Below the pieces are notes generated by a model that was given only the letters and a program-made list of their open reading frames with translations, was not told where the DNA came from and ran no database searches. From the NCBI RefSeq assembly GCF_000383955.1, contig NZ_KB913013.1:2648694-2712693 (forward strand): 64,000 nucleotides of DNA. Reading direction: 5' to 3'. Source of the DNA: Rudanella lutea DSM 19387 (lineage in GTDB: Bacteria; Bacteroidota; Bacteroidia; Cytophagales; Spirosomataceae). This document shows positions 18,185 through 27,871 of this stretch, piece by piece. How positions within the stretch are numbered: the stretch's first letter is position 1; each line of letters begins with the position of its first letter. The translations under genes were made by a program, and so were the position numbers.

Positions 18185-18192
18185 CAAAGACC

Positions 18193-19512
18193 ATGTTCGA
18201 AAATCTTCAGGATAAACTCAATAAGGCCATCAAGACCCTCAAAGGGCAAGGCCGGATTACCGACATCAACGTAGCCGCCACCATCAAAGAGGTGCGCCGG
18301 GCCCTGACCGATGCCGACGTAAACTATAAGGTAGCCAAGGAAGTAACCGACCGGGTAAAGGAAAAAGCCCTCGACCGCAAGGTACTCATTGCCGTGGAGC
18401 CGGGGCAGTTGTTTGTTAAAATCGTACAGGAAGAACTGACCGAACTGATGGGCGGTCAGGCGGAGTCGATCAATACCAAAGGAGACCCCGCCGTTATTCT
18501 GATTGCGGGTTTGCAGGGTTCGGGTAAAACCACGTTCTCAGGCAAACTATCGGCTTATCTCAAAAAACAGGGCCGGGGTGTGCTGCTCGTAGCCGCCGAC
18601 ATTTACCGCCCGGCTGCTATCGATCAGCTCAAAGTGCTGGGTGAGCAGGTTGGTGTGGAGGTGTACGCCGAGCCAGAAAATAAAAATGCAGTCGAAATTG
18701 CCCGCAACGCCATTGCCCACGCGAAGAAAACCGGCAAGAAAATCGTCATCGTTGACACCGCCGGTCGTTTGGCCGTCGATGAGCAGATGATGCAGGAAAT
18801 TGAGAACGTAAAAGCGGCCATCAACCCCTCAGAAACTCTGTTTGTGGTGGATTCGATGACGGGTCAGGATGCCGTGAATACGGCCAAGACCTTCAACGAC
18901 CGCCTGAATTTCGACGGGGTGGTGCTGACTAAACTCGACGGCGACGCCCGCGGTGGGGCTGCCCTCTCGATTCGGTCGGTGGTGGAGAAGCCGATCAAGT
19001 TTATCAGCACGGGCGAGAAAATGGAAGCCCTCGACGTGTTTTACCCCGACCGGATGGCAAGCCGGATTCTGGGCATGGGCGACGTGATTTCGCTCGTTGA
19101 AAAAGCCCAGCAGGCGTTCGACGAAGACGAAGCCAAGCGGATCAACGCCAAAATGCGGGCGAACAAATTCGACTTCTCGGACTTTCTCTCGCAGTTGCAG
19201 CAGATCAAGAAGATGGGTAACATCAAAGATCTGCTCGGCATGATTCCGGGCATGGGTAAGATGATCAAAGACCTCGACATCGACAACAACTCGTTTGCCC
19301 CCATCGAGGCCATCATCAACTCCATGACTCCTAAGGAGCGTTCGAACCCCGACCTGATCGACGCAAGCCGGAAGAAGCGGATTGCGGCCGGTAGCGGCAC
19401 TACCATTCAGCAGGTAAACAACCTTCTGAAGCAGTTCGACGAGATGCGAAAGATGATGAAGAAAATGAACACCATGCAGGCGTCTGGCAAGCTGAATAAG
19501 ATGATGAAATAA
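18193..19512 (+). CDS. ffh: Signal recognition particle protein Ffh (SRP54)
   Basis: 439 residues from the ATG at 18193 (MFENLQDKLNKAIKTLKGQG, the standard start); an upstream GTG lies inside the hairpin. N domain (about 1-90), then the GTPase G domain with GLQGSGKTT (G1), DTAGR (G3), TKLDGDARGG (G4 region) and the C-terminal methionine-rich M domain (from about 300) with MGNIKDLLGMIPGMGKM, which binds 4.5S RNA and signal sequences. It delivers nascent membrane proteins to FtsY/SecYEG. Complete and well conserved. Confidence 0.97.
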   Translation: MFENLQDKLNKAIKTLKGQGRITDINVAATIKEVRRALTDADVNYKVAKEVTDRVKEKALDRKVLIAVEPGQLFVKIVQEELTELMGGQAESINTKGDPAVILIAGLQGSGKTTFSGKLSAYLKKQGRGVLLVAADIYRPAAIDQLKVLGEQVGVEVYAEPENKNAVEIARNAIAHAKKTGKKIVIVDTAGRLAVDEQMMQEIENVKAAINPSETLFVVDSMTGQDAVNTAKTFNDRLNFDGVVLTKLDGDARGGAALSIRSVVEKPIKFISTGEKMEALDVFYPDRMASRILGMGDVISLVEKAQQAFDEDEAKRINAKMRANKFDFSDFLSQLQQIKKMGNIKDLLGMIPGMGKMIKDLDIDNNSFAPIEAIINSMTPKERSNPDLIDASRKKRIAAGSGTTIQQVNNLLKQFDEMRKMMKKMNTMQASGKLNKMMK

Positions 19513-19518
19513 TTAATG

Positions 19519-19607
19519 GTGAAAGAGTGAAAGAGCGAAAGAGTGATTAGGCAGTAACTGACAGGCTTGCATCACTCTTTCGCTCTTTCGCTCTTTCGCT
19601 CTTTCGA
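19519..19607. repeat. Tandem-repeat hairpin (GAAAGAGY family)
   Basis: The left arm (19519-19547) repeats GAAAGAGTGAAAGAGC and the right arm (19571-19607) repeats CTCTTTCGCTCTTTCG. The right arm ends directly before the ATG at 19609. Same words as the perfect hairpin at 59512-59587. Confidence 0.85.
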
Positions 19608-19608
19608 T

Positions 19609-20061
19609 ATGAAATCAATCGCCCTTTCCCTGTTTCTGTTTTGCCCATTCATCGCCTTTGGTCAGGCTTCGGTTGCGTACTATCCGTTCAACTCGTTTTT
19701 GTCGGTGAGCAGCAATCCGAACAAGCCGGTTTGGTTTGATGCGCGGGTGCAAACCAACACCTTGTTTGGTTCGCTGAGTACTACGCTGGCGCCCATGATC
19801 AACGTTCGGCGGACCACCACAGCCAATTATTACGTTGGCGCCAGCGCGCGGTTCAACGCCCTCAATTCGTTGGCTGATACCGACGTGCTCGAAGGCTATG
19901 CCCTGCACGTGGGTGTGCGGGTAGTGCCCCTTACGATTCTGCCCAATGTTCGGGTAGCGTTTGAGCTGTCGCCCTTTGCCCGGTCTAATTTCAAAAGCGG
20001 TATTTTCTATTCTTATCTGGGGGTAGCCTACCAGTTTAACAAACGGGTAAAAAACCAATAA
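19609..20061 (+). CDS. Small exported beta-rich protein of unknown function
   Basis: 150 residues from the ATG at 19609. The longer frame from a TTG would translate the hairpin arm as HHSFALSLFRSFD and is rejected. A signal peptide (MKSIALSLFLFCPFIAFGQ) is followed by alternating hydrophobic strands (YYVGASARFNAL, YALHVGVRVVPLTILPNVRVAFELSPF, GIFYSYLGVAYQFN) suggesting a small outer-membrane barrel; the terminal aromatic pattern YQFNK is compatible. No family recognised. It follows ffh across a hairpin and precedes a strong terminator. Confidence 0.65.
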   Translation: MKSIALSLFLFCPFIAFGQASVAYYPFNSFLSVSSNPNKPVWFDARVQTNTLFGSLSTTLAPMINVRRTTTANYYVGASARFNALNSLADTDVLEGYALHVGVRVVPLTILPNVRVAFELSPFARSNFKSGIFYSYLGVAYQFNKRVKNQ

Positions 20062-20101
20062 ACTCCGGGCTGAGCATTCGATCTGCTTCGTTTGATACGA
20101 T

Positions 20102-20145
20102 AAACCCGCCCGAAGTCAGTTAACAGGCTGACTTCGGGCGGGTTT
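20102..20145. terminator. Bidirectional terminator
   Basis: An 18-bp perfect stem (AAACCCGCCCGAAGTCAG and complement, 20102-20119/20128-20145) with an 8-nt loop lies between convergent genes ending at 20061 and 20163. Confidence 0.92.
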
Positions 20146-20162
20146 CGTTTGAAGCGGTCTCC

Positions 20163-23100
20163 TTAACGAGCCAGCACGAGTTTGGCTCCACTTCCAAAGC
20201 GTAGCAGCCCGCCCGCTTCATACCGAATCTGAAGCGCTTCGCCCACCCCACGATCCGGAATCATGACTGCGTGCCGGATCAACACTGGATCACTAACGAG
20301 AGGTACCCGATCGCATGACCAGATGGCAGGGTTTGTCCAATCACCAGCCTGAATGGTTACCATTCCGTTGCACGGAGGAGCAACGCCCAAGGTACGGAAG
20401 GTAAGAGACTGATTGTTGCTGGGCGCTACGTTGCCATTAGCACAATCATAGAAAATCATCCACTCATAGGTAGTTCGGGGACTCAGATTAGTTAATGTGT
20501 AAGAAACAGGGTCGTACGTAGCCTGGCTCGAAACGAGTACAGTAGTCCAGGAACCACTCCCGGCAACGCGATATTTAATGACAGGAAGAATACCCGTTGG
20601 CCGGGGCGAACTGGCGTGGCTCCAGGTTAACCGAGCGGCTGTTTCACTAATTCTATCCGCATATACCCGGTTTAAAACCGGGCAAGACGTTGTTACATAG
20701 CGCGACGGAGACCAATCTGAATATATATCATTACCACAGGCATTTCTAAACTGGAGCTCATAGGTCGTGTTGGGCATCAGCCCAGCTAAGCTATTAACAG
20801 CCCCTGTAAACGCCCGCGTTGCCCACGCATCCCTGCCAATCCGATACCGAACTTCGTATGTATTGGGCTGCGCGATATACAGCTTAATGGTATCGGCCAG
20901 CGCCTGAATGGATGTAATGAAAACAGTTCCACTACAGCGTGTCCGGAAGAATGAGACAGGACTAAAGTCATTTGAACCAGCACATGTGCTGCGCACTTTC
21001 CATTCAACCAGACTATTGTTGGCAAGCCCGCCAAGTGTAAAATTCGTGCCCGACACCACAACCCTGTTCCAGTTCCCGCCTATCACCCGCCATTGCAGCT
21101 CTGATGTCGCATTCGTAGTGCGCCAGTTGAGCACCGCCTGATTAACCGACACTGTTTGATCCAGATCGCTGACCAAGGTACAGGAAGCAGGCCCCGGACA
21201 GGCTGAGGCCGGAAACTGATACGTATTTGACGTACTGGAACTGATACCATTACAATTGCTCTGCACATAATACTCAATCCAGGCCCCAGAGGGCAGGTTA
21301 TACAGGTAGTACGAATTGTACGGTGTTGAATACGCTGTCCATTGACCATAATTTACCCGAACCCAAACCGTATACGTGGTTCCGGGCGAACAGCCCCCTC
21401 GCCATTCAAGGGCAGTAGAATTACAATCTGAGCGAGCCGTGAGTGCTGTTGGCTGGCTGCACTGTGTGTAAAAGGTTTGCGGTTGACTAAAGGCCGCGTT
21501 GGCCGACGTCGAACAAACCGCCCGTACCCGCCATTCATAGTTGGTAGCCGGCGCTAAGCCCGTCAGCGAGTGGATGTATGTTTCGACTTGTGTGCTCGAC
21601 CAGTTAGCCGCCCCAATAGCGCGCCAGCTTACTTCATACTGACCATACACAAAGTCGCCTACGGGGCCCGCCCAGGCTACCGAGGCCTGATTTGTCCCCA
21701 CGCAAAGGGTACTTAGTCGGCTCGGGGGCGCACAGGTCGTGGTGAACGATTGCAGCGGCCCATACGATGGAGCCTGACCACTCAGACAGTGTACCGCAAC
21801 CTGCCATTCGTAGGCCGTGTTCTCGGTTAAGCCTTCCAGACTGACAACGCTTTGGACGTTCACATTAGCGATGGTATTCCAGACCGATGCCCCTGCCGGT
21901 CGCCAGCGTACGTCTGCGTTAACGAATGCCGAGTAAGACAGCAACGCCCGATTCGCTTCGGCAACGGTTTTGTAACTGATATAGCCCGTTTCGCAGTCGT
22001 TTACTGTGAATGATTTGCCGCCAACAAAAGGGCTGGTTGTCCCGTTGACACACACCGACTGCACCTGCCATTCGTACGTTCCGGCAGTAGCAAAAAACTG
22101 CCGCGAACTGGGTTGAACATCGTTGGCTACCTGCCATTCTGTTAGGCTCTTGTTATCGGCCGTAATGGGTCGCCAACGAAGATTGTAACTTGTGTTTTGT
22201 GCGGTGGTCCAAGAAAAATTCTGATATGGCACCGATTCGTAGCTGTAAAACCCTGTAGCCGACAAACCCGTTGGGGCCGAGCATATCGTTTGAAACGAAC
22301 TAACAGAAGAATAACCCGACTGGAGATTATTGCATTGTGCCTGTAGCTGCACCTCGTACGATGTATTGTCGACTAATCCGGTCAGAATGTAGGGTGACTG
22401 CGGCAGGTCTGCTACGGTATTCCAGAATGTACCACCGGCAGGTCGCCATTGCAACGTGTAACGGGCATTGGTTACCCCGCTGGGATTCCAGGCGATTGTG
22501 GCAGCATATGAGCTACCGGCCGTTATGGACGTAACCGTCGGGGTAGAGCAGTACGTACTAAAGGTTTGAATAGGAGAAAAATCTGAGTTGAGCCCGCCGA
22601 AACAGCCAGTGGCCACCCGCCATTCGTAGCGACCTGCCAATCCGGCTACATTGATCGACGACGCCCCCGGAACCGCAACCGAACTCCAGTTGGTTGTCCC
22701 CTGCAATCGATATTGCAACGTAAATCCGGCCACATTCCGGTTCTCCTTCCAATAAAAATACGTCGATGTCCCACCGGTAGAAACGTTCAGGTCAGTAGGC
22801 ACAAAACAATCAGAATTGAACCGCTGGCTCGGAGAAAAATCACTCATCACGTCGCTTGAGCAGAAAGAAGCCACCTGCCATTCATAAGCTGTGTATGGCG
22901 TTAAACCCGTGAGTGCATACGGCTGGTAGGCAAAAGCAGGAACCAAAATCCAGTCAGCAGCTCCTACTACCCGATATCGAATCTGATATTTGTACCGATA
23001 GTCACTGTCTGAAAAATTCAGATCGGCCCGGGTAGGCGTAACATTCTGGCTGGCAAACCCGTAAAGTCCATTTCGGCAGGTTGTTGAAAACGAACTACCA

Positions 23101-25136
23101 CTGGTAAATGTACTGCTGTTACTCGCCGAACACTGGTAGGCCACACCCCACTCGTACACCGTATTCGACAGTAATCCTGTCAGACTCACAACTGGCGAGT
23201 ACGAGTTAGTACTGATCGGTACTGTAGTCCATTCGGCCCCCTGTGGTCGGTAGCGCACCGTATAAGTACGGACGAACCAGTCACTGGAATAGTAATTGTC
23301 CCAGCGCAACTCAATCGACTGCATGGTATTGTTGTTTGTCCGCAAATACGAGGCTGGATTCGGGCAGGCTGTGGTAAATGTCTGCGGAGCCGTGTACGAG
23401 AAGGACGTAGGCGATTCGCTACAAACAGGCGAAACCTGCCATTCATACCCTGTTTTTTCCTGCAATCCCGTCAGGCTCAGATATTGACTAGTTTGCGGTG
23501 GCAAGGTTGTATAAGTAGCCGTTCCAAGCGGGCGGTAGCGAACCAAGTACAGACCAACCACCGGACTGATCTCAGACCAGTTTAATCGGGCCGATGTATT
23601 TTCTACTTGCGCAGTATATGGGTTCACAATTCGGTTCAACGCACAGGCAGCCGTTGTGAAACTCTCGGTGCTCGAGGGTGCAGAAGCACTGGTTGAAACC
23701 GTACAGTAGGTAATCACACGCCACTCATAAACGGTCTCCGGTTTTAAATTCTGTATCTCCTGCGACGAATTACCAGCATAGACAGATGGCCCAATCGTAC
23801 TCCAGGAGGCAACTCCAGAGGGTCTGATTTGTACAGCGTAGTAATGATCGTAAGCGGCATTCCAGCTAAGGTAAGCAGCCTTAAAAGTATAGGTTGCCGA
23901 CGACCGTAGGTTAGTAGCTGTGTTTGTGCAGCTTTGCGTTGCAAAACTAACCGGGGGATTTGTGTACCCAGATACACTTGTATTTTGGCAGGTAGTCTGC
24001 ACACGAACTTCATATTCAGTCTCCGGTGTAAGCCCAGTCAGATTTATTGAATAGTCGTAAAGCGTGTTGTAGCTGGGGTTGTAGAACGACGAGGAGGTTA
24101 TCCAGGGAGAATCAGCCGGTGTTTTTCGTCGGTACTGCGTCTGGTAGGCGTATCCGTAATCAGCCAGATTATAGGCGCTTTTCCAAACCACCGTAGCCTG
24201 CGTGGCCGAAGAGGCCAGCAAACTCAGAGACCCGGGCGGGTTGCAGCTTGCCGTAAATGAGAGTGGGGTTGTAAACGAGCCTGTCGTACTACCACAGACG
24301 GCCTGAGCCCGCCATTCATACATTGAGTTAGGTGTTAATCCGGTCAACGAATAGCTCATTGTGGAAGCATACGGCTCCGGCCGTAACGCCGGAACTGTTG
24401 CCCAATCTCCTCCCTGTGGCCGCCATTGCAGCGTATAGGACGCACCGAGCGTTACTGGCCAGCGTAACAGAGCCTGCGTCGGCTGCGGTTCCTGCCGGGG
24501 GTTCGATATCGTACAGGCTGGTGTGGCAAACGTAGCGGTTGTGGAATAGGGCGAACAAACCGACCTAACCCGGTATGTGTAGGTTGTTCCCGGTGTCAGA
24601 CCCGATAATGTGTAGTAAGTGGTAGACCCAGAGGAGCCCGTTATACCGCTCACACTGGACCACGATGCCGAGTCACTCGTTTTCAGGTCCACTGTAAACT
24701 GCGTAGTTCCTGTTGAGCCACTGTAAAAATACCAGCTCAGTGGAGCTGCCGTAACGGATACACTATAGGGCGTGTTGAGAGAAGGGGGCGAACAACTATA
24801 GGTAGTTGTGAATGACACGGGGCCACCGTACCACGTTGCTGACCCGGTCGGACGCATCTGCCATTCATAAGCCTGCCCGTCGCTCAGGCCGGTTAAGCCG
24901 AAAGTAGTCGTAGGGATTTCGGACGTGATAATCCAAATGGAGGCCCCCTGCTCTCGCCAGCGAATGTCGTACGTAGTTGGCGAGGACGCAGCCGTCCAGT
25001 TTAGCTGGGCTGAGGTAGAACTGATAGCACTCGTGAACGGATTGTGTGGAGAGCTTTGCGCTGATGTGTGCTCCAGACGGAGCAAGACCAACGCTAAAAT
25101 TAAGCAATATGTCAGGTGTGTAAAAAGTTTCTGCAT
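20163..25136 (-). CDS. Giant secreted protein with 17 fibronectin type III-like repeats
   Basis: 1657 residues with a signal peptide (MQKLFTHLTYCLILALVLLR). About 17 tandem units of 85-105 residues follow. Each has an FN3 pattern: an ALLRW-type B strand, a YxLQWRPxG C strand, LTGLTPxTxYEWRV at the E-F turn, then a cysteine, and a final Cys closing the unit (SFTTxC). The paired cysteines in nearly every unit suggest one disulfide per repeat, unlike ordinary FN3 domains. A distinct C-terminal module (about 1590-1657) starts GDWTNPAIWSC and ends RFGSGAKLVLAR; no T9SS sorting domain is evident. A surface adhesin or matrix protein is likely (inference). Partner unknown. Confidence 0.85.
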   Translation of the reverse strand: MQKLFTHLTYCLILALVLLRLEHTSAQSSPHNPFTSAISSTSAQLNWTAASSPTTYDIRWREQGASIWIITSEIPTTTFGLTGLSDGQAYEWQMRPTGSATWYGGPVSFTTTYSCSPPSLNTPYSVSVTAAPLSWYFYSGSTGTTQFTVDLKTSDSASWSSVSGITGSSGSTTYYTLSGLTPGTTYTYRVRSVCSPYSTTATFATPACTISNPRQEPQPTQALLRWPVTLGASYTLQWRPQGGDWATVPALRPEPYASTMSYSLTGLTPNSMYEWRAQAVCGSTTGSFTTPLSFTASCNPPGSLSLLASSATQATVVWKSAYNLADYGYAYQTQYRRKTPADSPWITSSSFYNPSYNTLYDYSINLTGLTPETEYEVRVQTTCQNTSVSGYTNPPVSFATQSCTNTATNLRSSATYTFKAAYLSWNAAYDHYYAVQIRPSGVASWSTIGPSVYAGNSSQEIQNLKPETVYEWRVITYCTVSTSASAPSSTESFTTAACALNRIVNPYTAQVENTSARLNWSEISPVVGLYLVRYRPLGTATYTTLPPQTSQYLSLTGLQEKTGYEWQVSPVCSESPTSFSYTAPQTFTTACPNPASYLRTNNNTMQSIELRWDNYYSSDWFVRTYTVRYRPQGAEWTTVPISTNSYSPVVSLTGLLSNTVYEWGVAYQCSASNSSTFTSGSSFSTTCRNGLYGFASQNVTPTRADLNFSDSDYRYKYQIRYRVVGAADWILVPAFAYQPYALTGLTPYTAYEWQVASFCSSDVMSDFSPSQRFNSDCFVPTDLNVSTGGTSTYFYWKENRNVAGFTLQYRLQGTTNWSSVAVPGASSINVAGLAGRYEWRVATGCFGGLNSDFSPIQTFSTYCSTPTVTSITAGSSYAATIAWNPSGVTNARYTLQWRPAGGTFWNTVADLPQSPYILTGLVDNTSYEVQLQAQCNNLQSGYSSVSSFQTICSAPTGLSATGFYSYESVPYQNFSWTTAQNTSYNLRWRPITADNKSLTEWQVANDVQPSSRQFFATAGTYEWQVQSVCVNGTTSPFVGGKSFTVNDCETGYISYKTVAEANRALLSYSAFVNADVRWRPAGASVWNTIANVNVQSVVSLEGLTENTAYEWQVAVHCLSGQAPSYGPLQSFTTTCAPPSRLSTLCVGTNQASVAWAGPVGDFVYGQYEVSWRAIGAANWSSTQVETYIHSLTGLAPATNYEWRVRAVCSTSANAAFSQPQTFYTQCSQPTALTARSDCNSTALEWRGGCSPGTTYTVWVRVNYGQWTAYSTPYNSYYLYNLPSGAWIEYYVQSNCNGISSSTSNTYQFPASACPGPASCTLVSDLDQTVSVNQAVLNWRTTNATSELQWRVIGGNWNRVVVSGTNFTLGGLANNSLVEWKVRSTCAGSNDFSPVSFFRTRCSGTVFITSIQALADTIKLYIAQPNTYEVRYRIGRDAWATRAFTGAVNSLAGLMPNTTYELQFRNACGNDIYSDWSPSRYVTTSCPVLNRVYADRISETAARLTWSHASSPRPTGILPVIKYRVAGSGSWTTVLVSSQATYDPVSYTLTNLSPRTTYEWMIFYDCANGNVAPSNNQSLTFRTLGVAPPCNGMVTIQAGDWTNPAIWSCDRVPLVSDPVLIRHAVMIPDRGVGEALQIRYEAGGLLRFGSGAKLVLAR

Positions 25137-25170
25137 GCAGAAGGGTTCGGTTACTGTAGTAGCTATACGG

Positions 25171-25233
25171 AAAGAGCACGAATGGCTGAAAATTGAGAAT
25201 TAATTTCTCAACATTCAACCATTCGTGCTCTTT
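25171..25233. terminator. Long hairpin, likely terminator of the PfkB kinase gene
   Basis: A 30-bp stem with about three mismatches (25171-25200 with 25203-25233) built from AAAGAGCACGAATGG and its complement, with a 2-nt turn. It lies 20 nt downstream of the kinase stop and upstream of the FN3-repeat gene. Confidence 0.75.
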
Positions 25234-25252
25234 AGGTAAAAATAAAGTCTAC

Positions 25253-26188
25253 TTACAAATCCACCGAAAAGGCCGACAGTTTGACAAACTGCCCAACCCG
25301 GTCCTGAATTTCTTCGGGCGTGAGGTCAATGATACGCTCGGCACCAAATTTCTCTACGCAGAAGCTCGCCATAGCCGAGCCATAAATCACCGCCCGCTTC
25401 ATGTTGTCGAACGAGGTGTCGTCGGTTTTGGCGAGGTAGCCGATAAAGCCACCGGCAAACGTATCGCCCGCGCCCGTGGGGTCAAATACCTCTTCGAGCG
25501 GCAGGGCCGGTGCAAAGAAGATGCGGCCGCTCTGGGTTGGGTCGTCCTGAAACAGCAGGGCACCGTGCTCACCTTTCTTGATAATCACCGTTTTAGGCCC
25601 CATTTTCTGGATGGTGGCAGCCGCCCGTACCAGCGCGTAGTCGCCGGTGAGTTGGCGGGCCTCTTCGTCGTTCAACACCAGCACATCAACCAGGGGCAGC
25701 AACGCCTTCAGGTCGTCGTTGGCAATGTCGATCCAGAGGTTCATGGTATCGAGCACAATCAGCTTGGGTCGCTTGGTCAGTCGGTCAACCACCATTTTCT
25801 GAATAGCGGGCGAGGTATTGCCCAGCATCAGGTACTCGCAATTCTGGTAAGCTGCGGGGATAACAGGGTCAAAATCACCCATTACGTTCAGCTGCACCTC
25901 CACCGTATCGCGGGTGTTCATGTCATTGTGGTACTTGCCCGACCAGAAAAACGTTTTTTCACCCTGCCGAATCTGAAGGCCCTCGGTATCTACACCGTGG
26001 CTCTGGAGAATGTCGATCATCGACTGCGGGAAATCGTCGCCCACAACGGCCACCAGATTATTGGGCCGCACAAAGTACGAAGCCGAGAGGGTGATGTAGG
26101 TGGCGGCTCCGCCAATGATTTTATCTGTTTTGCCAAAAGGGGTTTCGAGTGCGTCGAACGCAACGGACCCGACCGTTAGTAAACTCAT
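25253..26188 (-). CDS. PfkB-family carbohydrate kinase
   Basis: 311 residues from the ATG at 26186-26188. The ribokinase-fold signatures are present: an N-terminal GGAATYITLSASYF block (about 26-39) that contacts the sugar and the C-terminal DPTGAGDTFAGGFIGYL (about 236-252) with the catalytic Asp and anion hole. LVLNDEEARQLTG and VIIKKGEHGALLF are also typical. ATP-dependent phosphorylation of a sugar or nucleoside in the cytoplasm; substrate not determinable. An exact -7 element (TATCTTTG) lies at 26211-26218. Confidence 0.88.
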   Translation of the reverse strand: MSLLTVGSVAFDALETPFGKTDKIIGGAATYITLSASYFVRPNNLVAVVGDDFPQSMIDILQSHGVDTEGLQIRQGEKTFFWSGKYHNDMNTRDTVEVQLNVMGDFDPVIPAAYQNCEYLMLGNTSPAIQKMVVDRLTKRPKLIVLDTMNLWIDIANDDLKALLPLVDVLVLNDEEARQLTGDYALVRAAATIQKMGPKTVIIKKGEHGALLFQDDPTQSGRIFFAPALPLEEVFDPTGAGDTFAGGFIGYLAKTDDTSFDNMKRAVIYGSAMASFCVEKFGAERIIDLTPEEIQDRVGQFVKLSAFSVDL

Positions 26189-26210
26189 CCGTTTCTTGCT
26201 GTTAAAGCGA

Positions 26211-26218
26211 CAAAGATA
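26211..26218 (-). promoter_or_regulatory. -7 promoter element of the PfkB kinase gene
   Basis: The minus strand reads TATCTTTG, an exact TAnnTTTG match, 23 nt before the start codon. Confidence 0.5.
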
Positions 26219-26381
26219 GGGATAGAATCAACCTGTTCACCGACACCCGTTTAGGAGCCGGTTGGCAGCCGTGTCTCCAACCCGTATAAAGGCCCGCCGG
26301 TTGTCAGTATTTCCGGTGGTCAATCCTCTTTTTCGTTCACAACCTACGGGTGCCCCACGGCCCCTCAACTATTTCTCTCCT

Positions 26382-27773
26382 ATGCCCCAATTCTCGTTTA
26401 ACCGGCGTCAGTTTTTACAGGGAACATCGGCCTCCCTGGCCCTGACGGCCTTGGGTTTCGATGGCCCAGCCATGCCCCTGTCACCCAATGCCAAAACCTA
26501 CCGGGTATCGCTCATCGGCACCGGTTGGTACGGAAAAAGTGATTTGTTCCGCCTGATTCAGGTAGCACCCGTTGAGGTAGTTGCCCTCTGCGACCCCGAC
26601 CGGAATCAGCTCGAAAAGGCGGGCGAGCTGGTGAGTCAGCGTCAGGCATCGAAAAAAGTACCCAAGCTCTACGGCGACTACCGCAAGATGCTGGCCGAGC
26701 AACCCGCCGACATTGTCCTGATTGGCTCACCCGACCACTGGCATGCCCTTCAGGCTATTGATGCCGTGAAAGCCGGGTCGCACGTGTACGTGCAGAAACC
26801 CATCAGCGTCGACGTGATCGAGGGCGAGGCCATGGTAGCCGCAGCCCGCAAATACAACAAAGTAGTGCAGGTGGGTACGCAGCGGAAAAGCACTCCTCAC
26901 CTGATCGACGCTAAGAAGAACATTGTAGATGCCGGTTTGCTGGGCAACATTTCGCACGTGGAAATGTGCTGCTACTTCCACATGCGCGCCAATGGCAACC
27001 CTCCTACCGAGCCGGTTCCCGCCTTTTTCGACTACGAAATGTGGACCGGCCCCGCTCCCATGCGCCCCTACGATGGGCTACCGCACATCCGCTGGTGGCG
27101 TACCTTCAATGAGTACGGCAACGGGATTATGGGCGACATGTGCATTCACATGTTCGATACCGTCCGGTGGATGCTCAAGCTCGGCTGGCCCAAGCGCATT
27201 ACCTCAACGGGTGGCATTTTTGTGCAGAAAGAAGGCAAGTCGAACATTGCCGATACACAGTCGGCGGTATTTGAATACGACAACCTCAACTGTGTTTGGC
27301 AGCACCGTAGCTGGGGCACCCCGAACAACCCCGAGTACCCCTGGTCGTTTACACTATACGGCGACAAGGGTACGCTCTGGGCCAGCACCATGCAGTACGA
27401 CTTTGTGCCCGTCGATAAAAACGGCCCCACCAAAGGTGAGAAGATCCACAAAGACGTAGTGTACGAAAAGGAAAAGTACCCAGAAGACCTGAAAGAAGAG
27501 CGTATTGAGCTCAATGCGGCCCCGGCCACCCGCCTGCATATGCTCGACTTTATCAAGGCCATTGAGAACAACAGCCGCCCAGTAGCCGACATTGAAGAAG
27601 GGCACATCTCAACGGCAAGCTGCCTGTTGGCCAATATTTCGATGAATCTGGCTGGTCGGCCACTTGTGTACGACCCCAAAAAGCGGGTTGTTGTGGGCGA
27701 CAAAGAGGCTACCGCTATGTTGCAGCGCCCCTACCGCAAGCCCTGGCAGCACCCCGACCCCAACCGGGTGTAA
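26382..27773 (+). CDS. Tat-exported Gfo/Idh/MocA-family oxidoreductase
   Basis: 463 residues from the ATG at 26382; the earlier in-frame start adds 40 non-signal residues. A twin-arginine signal is present (NRRQFLQGTSASLALTALGF). The Rossmann domain begins YRVSLIGTGWYGKSD (GxGxxG type), with ADIVLIGSPDHWHALQA and GSHVYVQKPISVDVIEG, where Lys of the QKP motif is the family's catalytic lysine. The C-terminal half is the usual alpha/beta dehydrogenase domain (NGIMGDMCIHMFDTVRWML). It probably acts on sugars with a tightly bound NAD(P) in the periplasm; this subgroup is common in Bacteroidota carbohydrate metabolism. Divergent from the kinase. Confidence 0.88.
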   Translation: MPQFSFNRRQFLQGTSASLALTALGFDGPAMPLSPNAKTYRVSLIGTGWYGKSDLFRLIQVAPVEVVALCDPDRNQLEKAGELVSQRQASKKVPKLYGDYRKMLAEQPADIVLIGSPDHWHALQAIDAVKAGSHVYVQKPISVDVIEGEAMVAAARKYNKVVQVGTQRKSTPHLIDAKKNIVDAGLLGNISHVEMCCYFHMRANGNPPTEPVPAFFDYEMWTGPAPMRPYDGLPHIRWWRTFNEYGNGIMGDMCIHMFDTVRWMLKLGWPKRITSTGGIFVQKEGKSNIADTQSAVFEYDNLNCVWQHRSWGTPNNPEYPWSFTLYGDKGTLWASTMQYDFVPVDKNGPTKGEKIHKDVVYEKEKYPEDLKEERIELNAAPATRLHMLDFIKAIENNSRPVADIEEGHISTASCLLANISMNLAGRPLVYDPKKRVVVGDKEATAMLQRPYRKPWQHPDPNRV

Positions 27774-27816
27774 ACGGGTTTTCACAACTGAACGTGGGTT
27801 TGTAAACAGGAGCGGG

Positions 27817-27824
27817 TAACTTTG
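27817..27824 (+). promoter_or_regulatory. -7 promoter element of murQ
   Basis: TAACTTTG, an exact TAnnTTTG match, 48 nt before the murQ ATG. A TTTG 14 nt upstream is closer than the usual spacing. Confidence 0.45.
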
Positions 27825-27871
27825 TGGTGGCTGATAAAGCCAATAGAGCCGCAACGTTACCCGCTCAATTT

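Noticed and set aside
19567-19608. N-terminal extension of the small exported protein
   Set aside because: It would start at TTG inside the hairpin and translate the repeat arm (HHSFALSLF...); the ATG at 19609 begins a proper signal peptide.
20163-20400. T9SS sorting domain at the end of the FN3-repeat protein
   Set aside because: The last 70 residues form a beta module (GDWTNPAIWSC...) without the conserved T9SS type A/B motifs.
20163-25136. Genes on the opposite strand of the FN3-repeat protein
   Set aside because: All are short frames produced by the repetitive codon pattern; none has a signal or domain.
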